Source: Linderina pennispora
Lineage: Eukaryota; Kickxellomycota; Kickxellomycetes; Kickxellales; Kickxellaceae
Reading direction: 5' to 3'
DNA: 64,000 nt
Assembly (NCBI RefSeq): GCF_002104995.1
Contig: NW_024468249.1
Coordinates: forward strand, 1,426,001 to 1,490,000
The position numbers and the translations under genes were made by a program. The stretch's first letter is position 1. The number at the start of each line of letters is the position of its first letter. Under the pieces are notes generated by a model that saw nothing but the letters and a program-made list of their open reading frames with translations, was not told where the DNA came from and did not search any database. This document shows positions 31,599 to 40,929 of the stretch, one piece after another.

Positions 31599-34500
31599 AC
31601 AAGTGAGAAAATAGTGCCTTTCTGTTTATCAGAAGACATCTTATATTCGACATACATTATACGCAGTTAGCCGTATGATTCTGCTGCATTAGCAGTTTCC
31701 GAAAGACCTTGAGTGTATGAGTATTTTAGTGGATCATAGTGACGAAGCCATAGACTCATGATATCGAGGGGGCAAAAAACACATGCCTGACTAGTAGTGC
31801 TGTAATAGGCGTGACAATAGCCGAAAAGTTGGCATTGCTGGTAAAGAAGGGGCATGAGAAGCGTGTTGCAGAAGACAAATTTTGTTCGTATCGGTCGAAA
31901 GAAGGGGGTGATTGACGCGTCCTGAAATTGTGTTTCAGGTATTTTACAGATGCAAAAGGTGAAGATTCACAATCTACTGAGAATAGATGGCCAATTCTAT
32001 CAATCAAAGAGGCTGTGCTGTTGATTTTTTCGAAAGAAACCTGGAGACAGTTGATCTCACCAAATGTGTGCGCTGCAAATGACAACTGCAGCTAGACACG
32101 TGTCTTTCCCCACACTCCGATGTTGCGTTGTCAAGCACTTCGCCTTCATCTCCAATCATCCTTTAACTGCAATAAAGCTGGCCGCACTCCTCTGCTCCTG
32201 CTCGAGATGTCCAAATAACCTTTTACACTTTCCCTAATTTTTACACTTCAAACCCGACCACCTCTCGATTGTGAATGGAAATCCAAATAGCTGAGAACCG
32301 CCAGCCTCCTGTTATCGATACTGGGCTCAAGTTTGAGCGCAAGATGACGGTTGAGTACCGCACACTCAGCATCCAACTCAGCCGCCAAACCTCTCGCCCC
32401 CTCCATGGCGCTAAGCCTACTCGCAAGTATAACGCTCTGCTCAGCCGCTTCAAGTTCCTTCGTCGCGGATACCAGCAGCGCGAAGATGAGCATTCCGAGC
32501 ACGAAGCCAAGCTCGGTGCCACTGCCGATGAGCTAAGCACTCTCAAGTTCCACCTCGACACTGTCGATGAGACCCTGACCAAGTTCAGCACCAGCCCCAT
32601 CCAGGGACTCGAGACGGATGCTATCAAGCGGTGCCGCGAGCGTGACGGTCCTAACGTTTTGAGTTCGCCGCCTAACCGTATCTGGCTCAAGATCTTCCAG
32701 TGGCTGTTCAGTGGGTTCTGTCCGCTGCTGTGGATTGCTGCTATTTTTGTCTGGATTTCGTGGAAGCCGCTTGGTAAGCCAGCCAACGTTCAGTACCTGG
32801 CTTTGGGGATTGCTATCCTGCTTGTCATCTTCCTGCAGGCTGGGTTCAGTGCATGGCAGGAGTGGACCACATCGCGGGTCATGGCGTCCATCACCGGGAT
32901 GCTGCCTACCGAAACCATGGTTACGCGCAACGGCAACAAGACCAGCGTTGCCGCCACAGAGCTTGTGCAGGGCGACATCGTCCATGTCCGCGGCGGTGAC
33001 AAGATTCCTGCCGACATCCGTCTGATAGAAGTCTCGCGCGACCTGCGCTTCGACCGCTCAATGCTCACTGGCGAGTCAGACCCGATTGTTGCCACCGTCA
33101 ACCACACCGACGAGAACTACCTGGAGACTCGCAACATTGCCGTCATGGGAACCCACGTCACGCAAGGGTCTGGCACTGGCGTTGTCATCGGTACCGGCGA
33201 CAGCACCGTCATGGGCCGCATTGCCAAGATGACCACCAGTAAGAAGGATGAGAAGACGCTGCTTCAAATAGAGATTGCGCGGTTTGTTCTGATTGTGGCC
33301 ATACTTTCGCTTATCATCGGCACTCTCCTGATCGTCCTGTGGGCCACCTGGCTCCGTCACTCATTCCCCACCTTCTTGTCGCTCTCTGATGCACTTGTCA
33401 ATAGTGCTGGTGTTATTGTTGCATTTGTCCCAGTAGGTATGCCTATCTGCCTGACGCTCGCACTGGCCCTTGTTGCTAAGCGCATGCAGCGCCAGAATGT
33501 ACTGGTCAAGAACCTGACTACTGTCGAGACCCTGGGCTCGGTTAACGTCATCTGCTCCGACAAGACTGGCACGCTGACCCAGAACCAGATGACCGTCGTC
33601 CACGCTGGCTTTATCGACACCGACGTGTCTACCGACGATCTGAAGACTCGCTTCGACTCTGGAAAGGATGTTGCTGTCCAGCGCCTGTACGACACCGCAG
33701 CACTCTGCAACGGCTCGTCGTTCGACCCTGCTTCCATGGACAAGCCCATTGCTGACCGCCGGGTCAACGGCGATGCCACCGATTCGTCAATCCTGCGGTT
33801 TGCTGAGCGCCTGCAGCCTGTTGCCACAGCTCAGGCCAAGTACACCAAGCTGTTTGAGATCCCCTTCAACTCCAAGAACAAGTGGATGCTGTCGCTGCGC
33901 AAGCTCGCAGGCACCCCGTCTGCGCCGGTCCTGCTGGTCAAGGGTGCGCCGGATGTACTTCTCCAGCGCTGCTCGTCGATCCAGAACGCCAGCGGCGACG
34001 TGCTCCCGCTTGACAAGGACAGCCTCGAGCGGCTGCAAGGACTCCAGCGCAAGTGGTCGGGCGAAGGACAGCGCGTGCTGATGCTGTGCCGCCGCGAGTT
34101 CCAGGGCACCAACCCATTTGCCGGCATTGAGGATGACCAGGCCAAGCTCGATGAGGTTGTCGCTGCCGTCAACACCGACCTGACGATTGTTGGGCTTGTC
34201 GGCATTGTCGACCCGCCGCGCAAGGAGATCCCGCACGTTGTCGACACCTGCCGCCGCGCCGGTATCCGCGTGTTCATGGTGACTGGTGACTTTGCTCTGA
34301 CAGCCGCGGCTATTGCGCGCCAGTGCAAGATCATCACCAACGATCGCGTTGACTCCATCGACGACATCCGTGCCAAGGCCCTCCAGCACGCTCCTGGTGC
34401 TCTTGCCGATGCCGGTGTCGAGAAGAAGACGCCGTCGATTGACTCGTCGACTGATAAGGGAACCGTGACGACTGCCGGGCATGGTAACGATGGCATTCGC

Positions 34501-35686
34501 AGCCTGGTCCTGTCTGGCAGCGAGCTCGTCGGCCTGCAGCCTGAGCACTGGGACATCATCTGCCACTACACTGAGATCGTGTTTGCGCGCACGACACCTG
34601 AGCAGAAGCTACTGATTGTCCAGGAGCTGCGCAACCGCGAGTGCTATGTTGCTGTCACTGGTGACGGTGTCAACGACTCGCCGGCGATGAAGGCAGCCCA
34701 CATCGGTGTTGCTATGGGCAGTGGATCCGAGGTCGCCAAGGAAGCAGCCGACATGGTCTTGCTCGACAACAACTTCTCGTCCATCCTTGTTGCCATCGAG
34801 AACGGCCGTCTTGTCTTTGAGAACCTAAAGAAGGTTGTCCTATACCTGATGCCGGCTGGCTCGTTCTCTGAGTTCGTTCCAATGTTCCTGAACATGGTGC
34901 TCGGCGTACCCCTCCCACTCTCTGTTATCTTCATGATCGTCATTTGCATGCTCACTGACGTGTGGGCCAGCATTTCACTCATGTACGAGGCGCCGGAGAG
35001 CGACATCATGTACCGCAAGCCGCGTAACCCAAAGCGCGACCACCTGGTGAACTTGAAGTTCTTCATCCAGGCATACGGATTCATTGGCATCCTCGAGTCG
35101 CTGTTTGCGCACATCATCTTCTTCATCTTCATGTACTGGAAGGGCGGGTTCTCGCCAAGCCAGCTGTTCCTGGCGTTTGACAAGTGGACACTCGGTGAGT
35201 TCCCCGGAAAGACTGCAGCGGAGCTGAGCGAGCTGTTGAATACAGGCGAGTCGGTTTTCTTCCTGTCACTGGTGGTTTTGCAGTGGGGCAATATGTTTGC
35301 GACCCGCACCCGCCGTCTCAGTGTCTTCCAGCAGAACCCGTTCTGGGGTCCAACCAAGAATCTGCGGCTGCTGTGTGCGATTCCGTTCACACTCGGCATT
35401 ACGTTCCTGTTTTGCTATGTGCCATGGTTCAACAACATTTTTGGCACACACCAAATCCCGGCACCGTTCTTCTTCATCCCGATGCCTTTCGCCATCGTTA
35501 TTCTTGTCCTGGACGAGATCCGCAAGCTAACAATCCGAACTCGTCCATCAGGTTTCCTTGCCCGGATTGCATGGTAATGTTGTTTCATATAGCAGGTCTA
35601 GGTAATCTCTTAAGCAAATACAAGTTTCAGTTTATATAATTTTGGATTAATGAAAAACTACAGGGACCAGTAATTGAACAGAAGCT
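31599..35686. repeat. Segmental duplication, unit 2
   Basis: This is the second unit of the duplication at 25577-29663, in the same orientation and offset by about 6.02 kb. Similarity continues through both flanks of ATPase copy 2 until GAACAGAAGCTA near 35686. Confidence 0.9.
32275..35577 (+). CDS. P-type IIC cation ATPase, copy 2 (altered M4)
   Basis: Also 1100 residues, and nearly identical to copy 1. It keeps the phosphorylation, nucleotide-binding and hinge motifs (TGES, DKTGTLT, MVTGD, GDGVNDSP), so catalysis should be intact. Differences concentrate between about residues 320 and 400. The M4 motif VPEGLP is VPVGMP here, replacing Glu 387 (the main ion-coordinating acid of type II pumps) with Val, and the following helix reads LTLALALVAK instead of LTLTLTLVAK. 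PVG(L/M)P is the form seen in plasma-membrane H+-ATPases (type IIIA). Part of the M3 approach (about 33232-33290) matches copy 3 better than copy 1. Altered ion selectivity is inferred, not shown. Confidence 0.95.
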   Translation: MEIQIAENRQPPVIDTGLKFERKMTVEYRTLSIQLSRQTSRPLHGAKPTRKYNALLSRFKFLRRGYQQREDEHSEHEAKLGATADELSTLKFHLDTVDETLTKFSTSPIQGLETDAIKRCRERDGPNVLSSPPNRIWLKIFQWLFSGFCPLLWIAAIFVWISWKPLGKPANVQYLALGIAILLVIFLQAGFSAWQEWTTSRVMASITGMLPTETMVTRNGNKTSVAATELVQGDIVHVRGGDKIPADIRLIEVSRDLRFDRSMLTGESDPIVATVNHTDENYLETRNIAVMGTHVTQGSGTGVVIGTGDSTVMGRIAKMTTSKKDEKTLLQIEIARFVLIVAILSLIIGTLLIVLWATWLRHSFPTFLSLSDALVNSAGVIVAFVPVGMPICLTLALALVAKRMQRQNVLVKNLTTVETLGSVNVICSDKTGTLTQNQMTVVHAGFIDTDVSTDDLKTRFDSGKDVAVQRLYDTAALCNGSSFDPASMDKPIADRRVNGDATDSSILRFAERLQPVATAQAKYTKLFEIPFNSKNKWMLSLRKLAGTPSAPVLLVKGAPDVLLQRCSSIQNASGDVLPLDKDSLERLQGLQRKWSGEGQRVLMLCRREFQGTNPFAGIEDDQAKLDEVVAAVNTDLTIVGLVGIVDPPRKEIPHVVDTCRRAGIRVFMVTGDFALTAAAIARQCKIITNDRVDSIDDIRAKALQHAPGALADAGVEKKTPSIDSSTDKGTVTTAGHGNDGIRSLVLSGSELVGLQPEHWDIICHYTEIVFARTTPEQKLLIVQELRNRECYVAVTGDGVNDSPAMKAAHIGVAMGSGSEVAKEAADMVLLDNNFSSILVAIENGRLVFENLKKVVLYLMPAGSFSEFVPMFLNMVLGVPLPLSVIFMIVICMLTDVWASISLMYEAPESDIMYRKPRNPKRDHLVNLKFFIQAYGFIGILESLFAHIIFFIFMYWKGGFSPSQLFLAFDKWTLGEFPGKTAAELSELLNTGESVFFLSLVVLQWGNMFATRTRRLSVFQQNPFWGPTKNLRLLCAIPFTLGITFLFCYVPWFNNIFGTHQIPAPFFFIPMPFAIVILVLDEIRKLTIRTRPSGFLARIAW

Positions 35687-35794
35687 AGAGCACAAAATTG
35701 AAGGAGGTGGGGGGTGGGCATAAGTTAAAAGGTATTTGTGTGCAAATGGGCAGATGGCGTTTCAGCATGACTGCGAAAGCAGTACATGTATGGT

Positions 35795-37480
35795 TTAGTT
35801 AATGTTCCAGACCATCATCTTGCACTTTGGGAACTGAGTCTCAATCAGGGCCTTGGCATGGCGGGTGATCACACGGCCGCACAGCACGTGCAAATGCGAG
35901 AGCCTCGACAGGTGCTCGGCGCACACAGAGTCATATTCCATGTCCAAGTTCAGCAGGTTGAAGCGGCGGGAGCGCACGCCACGGCTCAGCGCCTGCGATG
36001 TGAACACACGCTGATTGCGCGAGCGCGTCAAGCACGGGCTGTTAGGCGCTGTAGACTGCGGCGAGCTATCAACCCGACGCGCCACCAAGTTTGCCGGGGG
36101 CTGCTGCACCCCGTGTGTTGGCAGCGACGGGATGGTGGCCCAGATGTCGTTGATCGAGGGCACTGACATAAGCAAACCGCCTGTCGACGGCCCGGCGTGG
36201 CCAGAGTCGCTGGCTCCGGCGAGCAAGTCGTCGCTCTCCTCGGTAGCACTGTATTCAAACCGCGCGCTGCTGCGGCGGCTGCTACGTGCACTGTGGAAAG
36301 TCGCATCACTGTCAGTATCACTCTCCTCATCTTCGCCGTTGTTCTGCACCAGCGGGTCGGTAGCACTGTGCATGACCACCAGCTCGCGGAGATATCCAAG
36401 ATTGCCCAGCACCGAGCTGAGGCCTTCGTCTGTGATGCCGTGGCAGCCAAACAGTCGCAGCGATACCAGCATCGGGCATCGGCTGCCAATGGCCTCCAGG
36501 ATGTCATCATTGACTAGCGAATCCTGGCGCGGTGATATGTGCGGGATAGCAGCCTTGAGCTTCAGGTCCTGCAGATATGGCCAGTACGTATGCATGTTGA
36601 ACAGATGCTGGTACGTGTCGGTCGTCACCATGACATTGTACAGGTCCAGCGACACCAGGCTGGGCAGCATAGTAGGTGTCAGATTGCCAATGCTGTGCCT
36701 GGTTAGGCGTGCGCAGTCAGACAGCGTCAGTTCGTGCAGCGAGTGGCCGCGCGCGCGCACCAGCTCCAGCAGGGCCTCGTCGGAAACATTGGATCCGCTG
36801 ATATCAACCCTTTTGATTTTGGGCGCCTGGCACAGCGCACGCATCGCACGATCGGTACCGTCGGCCATTCCATAAAACACCTGCAGCGAGTGTTTGTTGG
36901 CGTTTGCCAGATCGCACAGCGCCGCCGCTGAGCTCATATCGTTGCGTCCAAGCGTGAACCACTTGATCGTCTGTAGCTGGCTCAGCCTGGCAAACGGGCT
37001 ACCCTGCTCTGTGTCCAAGACAGACACCGAGCACTCGCTCAGATCCAGAGCCGCCAGTCCGGGGAACGCGCCCATAAGCATGTTGAACGCCATGCGTGTA
37101 AACCGCGTCTCGTTCTGGCTGCGCAGTGAGTGCGTGGGCTGCATGCGCACCTTTAGTGATTTGACCATGGGTAGCATCGTGCTGACCATCTCGATAGCGT
37201 CGCGGATGCGTCGTTCGTACATGGGCGCCGACAGGAATCCGTCGATATAGCTGATGTCTATGTCCATTGACCGAATAGTGCTGAGAAGGCCCTTGCGCCG
37301 GTAGTGCAGGATACGCAGAGGCAGCCGCACCAGGGCGCTCTCAAGGGCACGTGCCGACTGGACTGTGGCCAGGACCGACCATGTGCGGTTAACCAGGCGG
37401 CAGGAGGCTAGGTCCTTCTGGCTGAGGAATGGAAGAATGTGTTCGATGATGGTAACTACAGCAGGGCTGGAGCCGTTCAT
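35795..37480 (-). CDS. F-box / leucine-rich-repeat protein
   Basis: The frame is 561 residues and clean. The N-terminus (IIEHILPFLSQKDLASCRLV, then NRTWSVLA) fits an F-box, the Skp1-binding part of SCF ubiquitin ligases. The middle carries leucine-rich repeats of the Grr1/Amn1 type (RVDISGSNVSDEALLELV, ELTLSDCARLTRHSIGNL, SLRLFGCHGITDEGLSSVL), which would hold the substrate. Residues of about 390-470 form an acidic, Ser-rich disordered insert (EDEESDTDSDATFHSARSS). The final 60 residues resume LRR-like sequence and end KMMVWNIN. The start at 37480 is the first ATG. The substrate is not inferable. Confidence 0.85.
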   Translation of the reverse strand: MNGSSPAVVTIIEHILPFLSQKDLASCRLVNRTWSVLATVQSARALESALVRLPLRILHYRRKGLLSTIRSMDIDISYIDGFLSAPMYERRIRDAIEMVSTMLPMVKSLKVRMQPTHSLRSQNETRFTRMAFNMLMGAFPGLAALDLSECSVSVLDTEQGSPFARLSQLQTIKWFTLGRNDMSSAAALCDLANANKHSLQVFYGMADGTDRAMRALCQAPKIKRVDISGSNVSDEALLELVRARGHSLHELTLSDCARLTRHSIGNLTPTMLPSLVSLDLYNVMVTTDTYQHLFNMHTYWPYLQDLKLKAAIPHISPRQDSLVNDDILEAIGSRCPMLVSLRLFGCHGITDEGLSSVLGNLGYLRELVVMHSATDPLVQNNGEDEESDTDSDATFHSARSSRRSSARFEYSATEESDDLLAGASDSGHAGPSTGGLLMSVPSINDIWATIPSLPTHGVQQPPANLVARRVDSSPQSTAPNSPCLTRSRNQRVFTSQALSRGVRSRRFNLLNLDMEYDSVCAEHLSRLSHLHVLCGRVITRHAKALIETQFPKCKMMVWNIN

Positions 37481-38760
37481 TGCAGTATGGAAAAGCAGGC
37501 GTCTGTCAATTTTTGGTGCCTAGAGGGCTGGGAGAGGAGAATTTTGTGAGGAGCGAAGGAGAGATTCTGGCAGGTTTGCCGCCCCAGGCTGGACACCGAC
37601 GGGATTAAATAGCCAGTGGCGAGCCTGGATTCCAGCTCCCCAAATTGGGCGAAAGTAGTGAGCAACGAACAAACGAAAGTTCGCTCAATGGGCCGCCATT
37701 GGCGGAAAGAAGGGCGGCTAACAATTGGATCTGCAGCACGGCCGCGCGTGCGCTGCCAGCGTGCCAGAGCATGTGAGCCAGCAGCCAAGAGAGAAGCCCG
37801 GCCAGAGGCCGGCTCTGCGCGTCATTAGTTTTTCCAGCGATATGCGTATTGGAAACACACACCTTGCAAGTCCGGCCAGGGCACACATCGCTGCTTTAGC
37901 CCTTGCCCAATGCGAGCTTCACAGAGGCTCGGTGTTGAGTTGCCTCTGCAAATTGGGCCAAGGAGGGAGCCAGAAGTCGCAAAGCGAGCAGGTGGCAGCG
38001 GCAGCACCATCATCGCTGTGTGGAGAAGCGCTGCTGCTGGTGCTGTTGCTGCCTAGATGGCCACTCCATCTGGATCGCGCTACGACAGTAGGCATGAGCA
38101 GTTCCCAGGGCCATTGTGGAAAAGTTTGGTGGCTGGCCAGTGGCTTCTTTAGAACGTCTTGCTATGAGCATTTGCTGCCTGTTGGCCGCAGTACCCAGAG
38201 CGCCAGCAGCTGCAGCACAAGAAAAGACTCTCTGCCACAAGGCATATTGCGTGCATGCAGATTGGGGGACTTCACGGCATCATGCTATTGGCATGCTGCT
38301 TATTGCAATTACCGTGTTCCAAAGTTGGTTCTTTTTCTGCACACCTGCTGCTGTTGCTGCTCGGGCATGGCCAGGGTCGACAACTCTCGGCGAGTTTCAG
38401 CAGTTTAGGACAGGTGGAAAACGGGCGGATCGACGGCCTGCAGAACGTGCATGGATTGCCTGCTTGCCGCCCTGTGGTTGGCTGAAAAGTGCGCTGGCGC
38501 GTCGGGGGTTTTTCTTGAATCTGGCTTGGATGACGAAATTGCACAGTGGCAGACATAAACACGCCGGGAGTCCTAAAGCCCGGACAGTGCACAAACCCTA
38601 TGCTGTGCACGCCTTCGTCGACCGCACTCCGATGATACCGCAACAGAGGCCTTCCAGGGCATCCCGGCTGCTGGCTGGTTGATATCCGGTTTCCTGGAGA
38701 GAATCAGGGATCGGCGCAGCTTTTGCCTCTAGTTATTCTACCGCAAATCTATCTGCATCA
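37481..38760. other. Divergent intergenic region
   Basis: This 1.28-kb stretch separates the F-box gene (minus) from the DUF4112-like gene (plus). Several overlapping frames, the longest at 38116-38682, have no recognised motif and low-complexity Ala/Gly/Cys-rich translations, so none is supported. Confidence 0.4.
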
Positions 38761-39138
38761 ATGTCTCGACCACAGCGACCCAGCGACCTCTCCCACTGTG
38801 AGCAGCAGAGGCGGCTCAGAATGCTTAGCAAGCAGGCACATTTACTTGACAACCGGCTTGGACGGTGCTGCTCAGGGCCAGATACACCCACAGTAGTCTC
38901 ATTCATTCCTGTCATCGGCGGAATCACAACCAGCATGGATGCCAACGACTTCTTAGATGAGATCATGTCCCAGTTTGTCATTCCCACCTATATGCGTGAG
39001 GAGATGAAGCGAAATATCAGCAAGCACCTTATCATGTCACTGGTTCCGGTTTACGGCTGGATTGCGCGCAGCATCTTCAAAGTCAACCGCCGCAATTACA
39101 AGCTGCTGCGCAATTACATAAAGGAGTCGAAGCCCTGA
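38761..39138 (+). CDS. DUF4112-like small membrane-associated protein
   Basis: A 125-residue frame. After a polar N-terminus, residues of about 35-115 read LDNRLGRC, FIPVIGGITTSMDANDF, then MREEMKRNISKHLIMSLVPV and NRRNYKLLRNYIKES. The spacing of a Pro-Val-Ile-Gly-Gly turn, a helical segment with Asn, and a final RRNYxLL matches DUF4112 proteins of fungi and bacteria, whose function is unknown and which are predicted to associate with membranes. It lies about 240 bases upstream of NAA38 in the same direction. Function not assigned. Confidence 0.65.
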   Translation: MSRPQRPSDLSHCEQQRRLRMLSKQAHLLDNRLGRCCSGPDTPTVVSFIPVIGGITTSMDANDFLDEIMSQFVIPTYMREEMKRNISKHLIMSLVPVYGWIARSIFKVNRRNYKLLRNYIKESKP

Positions 39139-39379
39139 CCAGCCGAAAAACCGTCTATTTTCAGCCCGCGCATGTCCGTAGCCATGTAAAATTTCTGCTG
39201 GTATTAAAATACACACACGCTGACAACACAACGCGGGATATCTACCTGCGGCTGCCAATGCATTCCTGAGGAATGGCGTCCATAACTGTGTTTGGCAGGC
39301 GTTTACCGGTAGGTGGTATTCGGGAGTGTGAAATTAGTGGATATCCATTTTCCCAATATTATCTCTTCCTTCCATCGAT

Positions 39380-39745
39380 ATGTCCGAAACATTGGCCAGT
39401 GCACAGCCCTCACCTGCGACACTCATTGCTACGCCTGACAGTGCGAACAAGGCAAAACTGCGCTCGTACCTGAACCACCGTATGAAGGTCGCGTGCAGCG
39501 ATGGAAGGCAGTTTGTCGGAATCTTTAAATGCGTCGACTATGGACAGAACCTGATTCTAGCCGACACCACCGAGCATCGTAACGGTAAAGAATAGTTACC
39601 AACACCAAATACCACATGGACTCTAGCAAACTAAATTTAAATGCGATAACCCTATGTTTTAGACTTTCAGCGCTCGGTTGGCATGATCATGATTCCTGGT
39701 CAGCATATACGGCAGGTCTTGGTGGAGAACCTGGAGTATGCTTGA
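39380..39745 (+). CDS. NAA38: NatC auxiliary subunit NAA38 (LSM fold)
   Basis: NAA38 (LSMD1/Mak31-type) is a small LSM-fold subunit of the NatC N-terminal acetyltransferase. Exon 1 is 39380-39584 and exon 2 is 39663-39745, with a 78-nt intron (GTAAAG...TTAG). The spliced protein has 95 residues. Sm1 is LRSYLNHRMKVACSDGRQFV, with GIFKCVDYGQNLILADTTEH; Sm2 is VGMIMIPGQHIRQV. This pattern fits NAA38 better than the canonical Lsm/Sm proteins, because it has the MIPG(Q/K)HI form in place of the usual IRGxNI. The last residues are ENLEYA. Confidence 0.85.
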
Positions 39746-39864
39746 TAGCAAGAAACACGCAAGCAGTGCCGCCTTCGCTCTATAGACCTCTCGAGAACGG
39801 CTCTTTGTCTCTGCTTCTCATTTATCTCACTCTTTTCCCTATGATTTTCTCTGGTTTATTTACA

Positions 39865-40865
39865 ATGTTCGATGTACCTCTTCATTGCAACAATATCCTG
39901 TGTCGCCGGTCACTGTCTCAGGAAGAGAACGTGTGTGTTACTAAATGCTCGCGTAAGTAAAGGCTAATACGTGGTTGTCAGTGGCTTATTCATTCCCTGC
40001 AATAACCACATAGTACATCACGGTGCTGTAGATATATTTTGCATGGCGTGCTCAAGCAGTGCGTTTCGGACACTTCCAGCCTGCCCAGCCTGCCAGATGC
40101 CAATCTGTTCCGAGTAAGTATTGGAAGCAGCCAACGGATCAGTGCACACTATGAATATCCCACCCGCTAATATCAGCTGCCCTTGCTTATATCTCACAAT
40201 TTTCCATACAGGAGCGATGTAATCGCTATGAGCTTGAACATATCTGAGGAGCATGATCATATATGCTAGTTAGCTTGGCACCACGCGAAATCTTGGACAT
40301 ATGCATATGCGCCATCTCATTTTGGAACTACCAGGTGTCACAGGAAGTAGCATACCAGATGGCACAGGCTGGTGCTGTCACCGATCGGCTGCGCGTTGAA
40401 AAATTGCAGAGCGCCATGTCAGTTGGTGAGTTGTCAGAAAAACTCAGAGGTATGAATTTGCAGCACGCCAATGCTCTTCTGCAACGCCGCCGTTCAAACA
40501 CATTCTACAACGGTATATGTAGTGGCACAGGACCGGATGGCTGAGATCCAGAATGCACTCGAGATCGAGCGCCAGGAACGTGCTGTCGCATCCGACACAA
40601 TCGAGGATATGGACCGCCGGCTAAGAAGCCTCAGGGTATGGGCGTATATATCAGTAATGATACCCGATATACGAACCACCCTGATCACTAACATCTACCG
40701 CTTGGTGCTACTTAATAGGCTGCATATGATGACCTGTGCCACCAGTGCCTGAGGCAGCAGCAGAAACACACAGCAGCCAGCCGCACCCCGCACAGACCTC
40801 CACTTGCTGAGGATGTGTACCCGATGCAGAACAACTCTTACGAGGTTGGTGACTTGATAGTTTGA
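39865..40865 (+). CDS. HEI10/CCNB1IP1-like meiotic RING protein
   Basis: Recovered by joining four exons: 39865-39952, 40032-40113, 40212-40635 and 40719-40865 (introns of 79, 98 and 83 nt). The N-terminus gives a RING finger: HCNNILC, VTKCSHIFCMAC, then CPACQMPIC. The spacing is that of HEI10/CCNB1IP1 (Zip3-like) ligases. Next, PREILDICICAISFWNYQVS matches the LRPEIVLDIxxRALxFW signature right after the RING in that family. A coiled coil (VSQEVAYQMAQ..., LSEKLRGMNLQHANALL, QDRMAEIQNALEIERQERAV) follows. HEI10 marks meiotic crossover sites on the synaptonemal complex. Two frame defects remain: near 40258-40264 in an AT dinucleotide run, and near 40490. Roughly 246 residues in all. It ends 64 bases from SEC13. 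Confidence 0.75.
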
Positions 40866-40929
40866 AAAAGGACAGGAAAGGAGGGGAATAAAATGAACGT
40901 TTATGAAGTAAGGCAAATGGATAATTGAC

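Noticed and set aside
31441-31600. tRNA-like T-loop (GGTTCGATTGG) near 31577
   Set aside because: No matching acceptor stem or anticodon arm could be paired around it.
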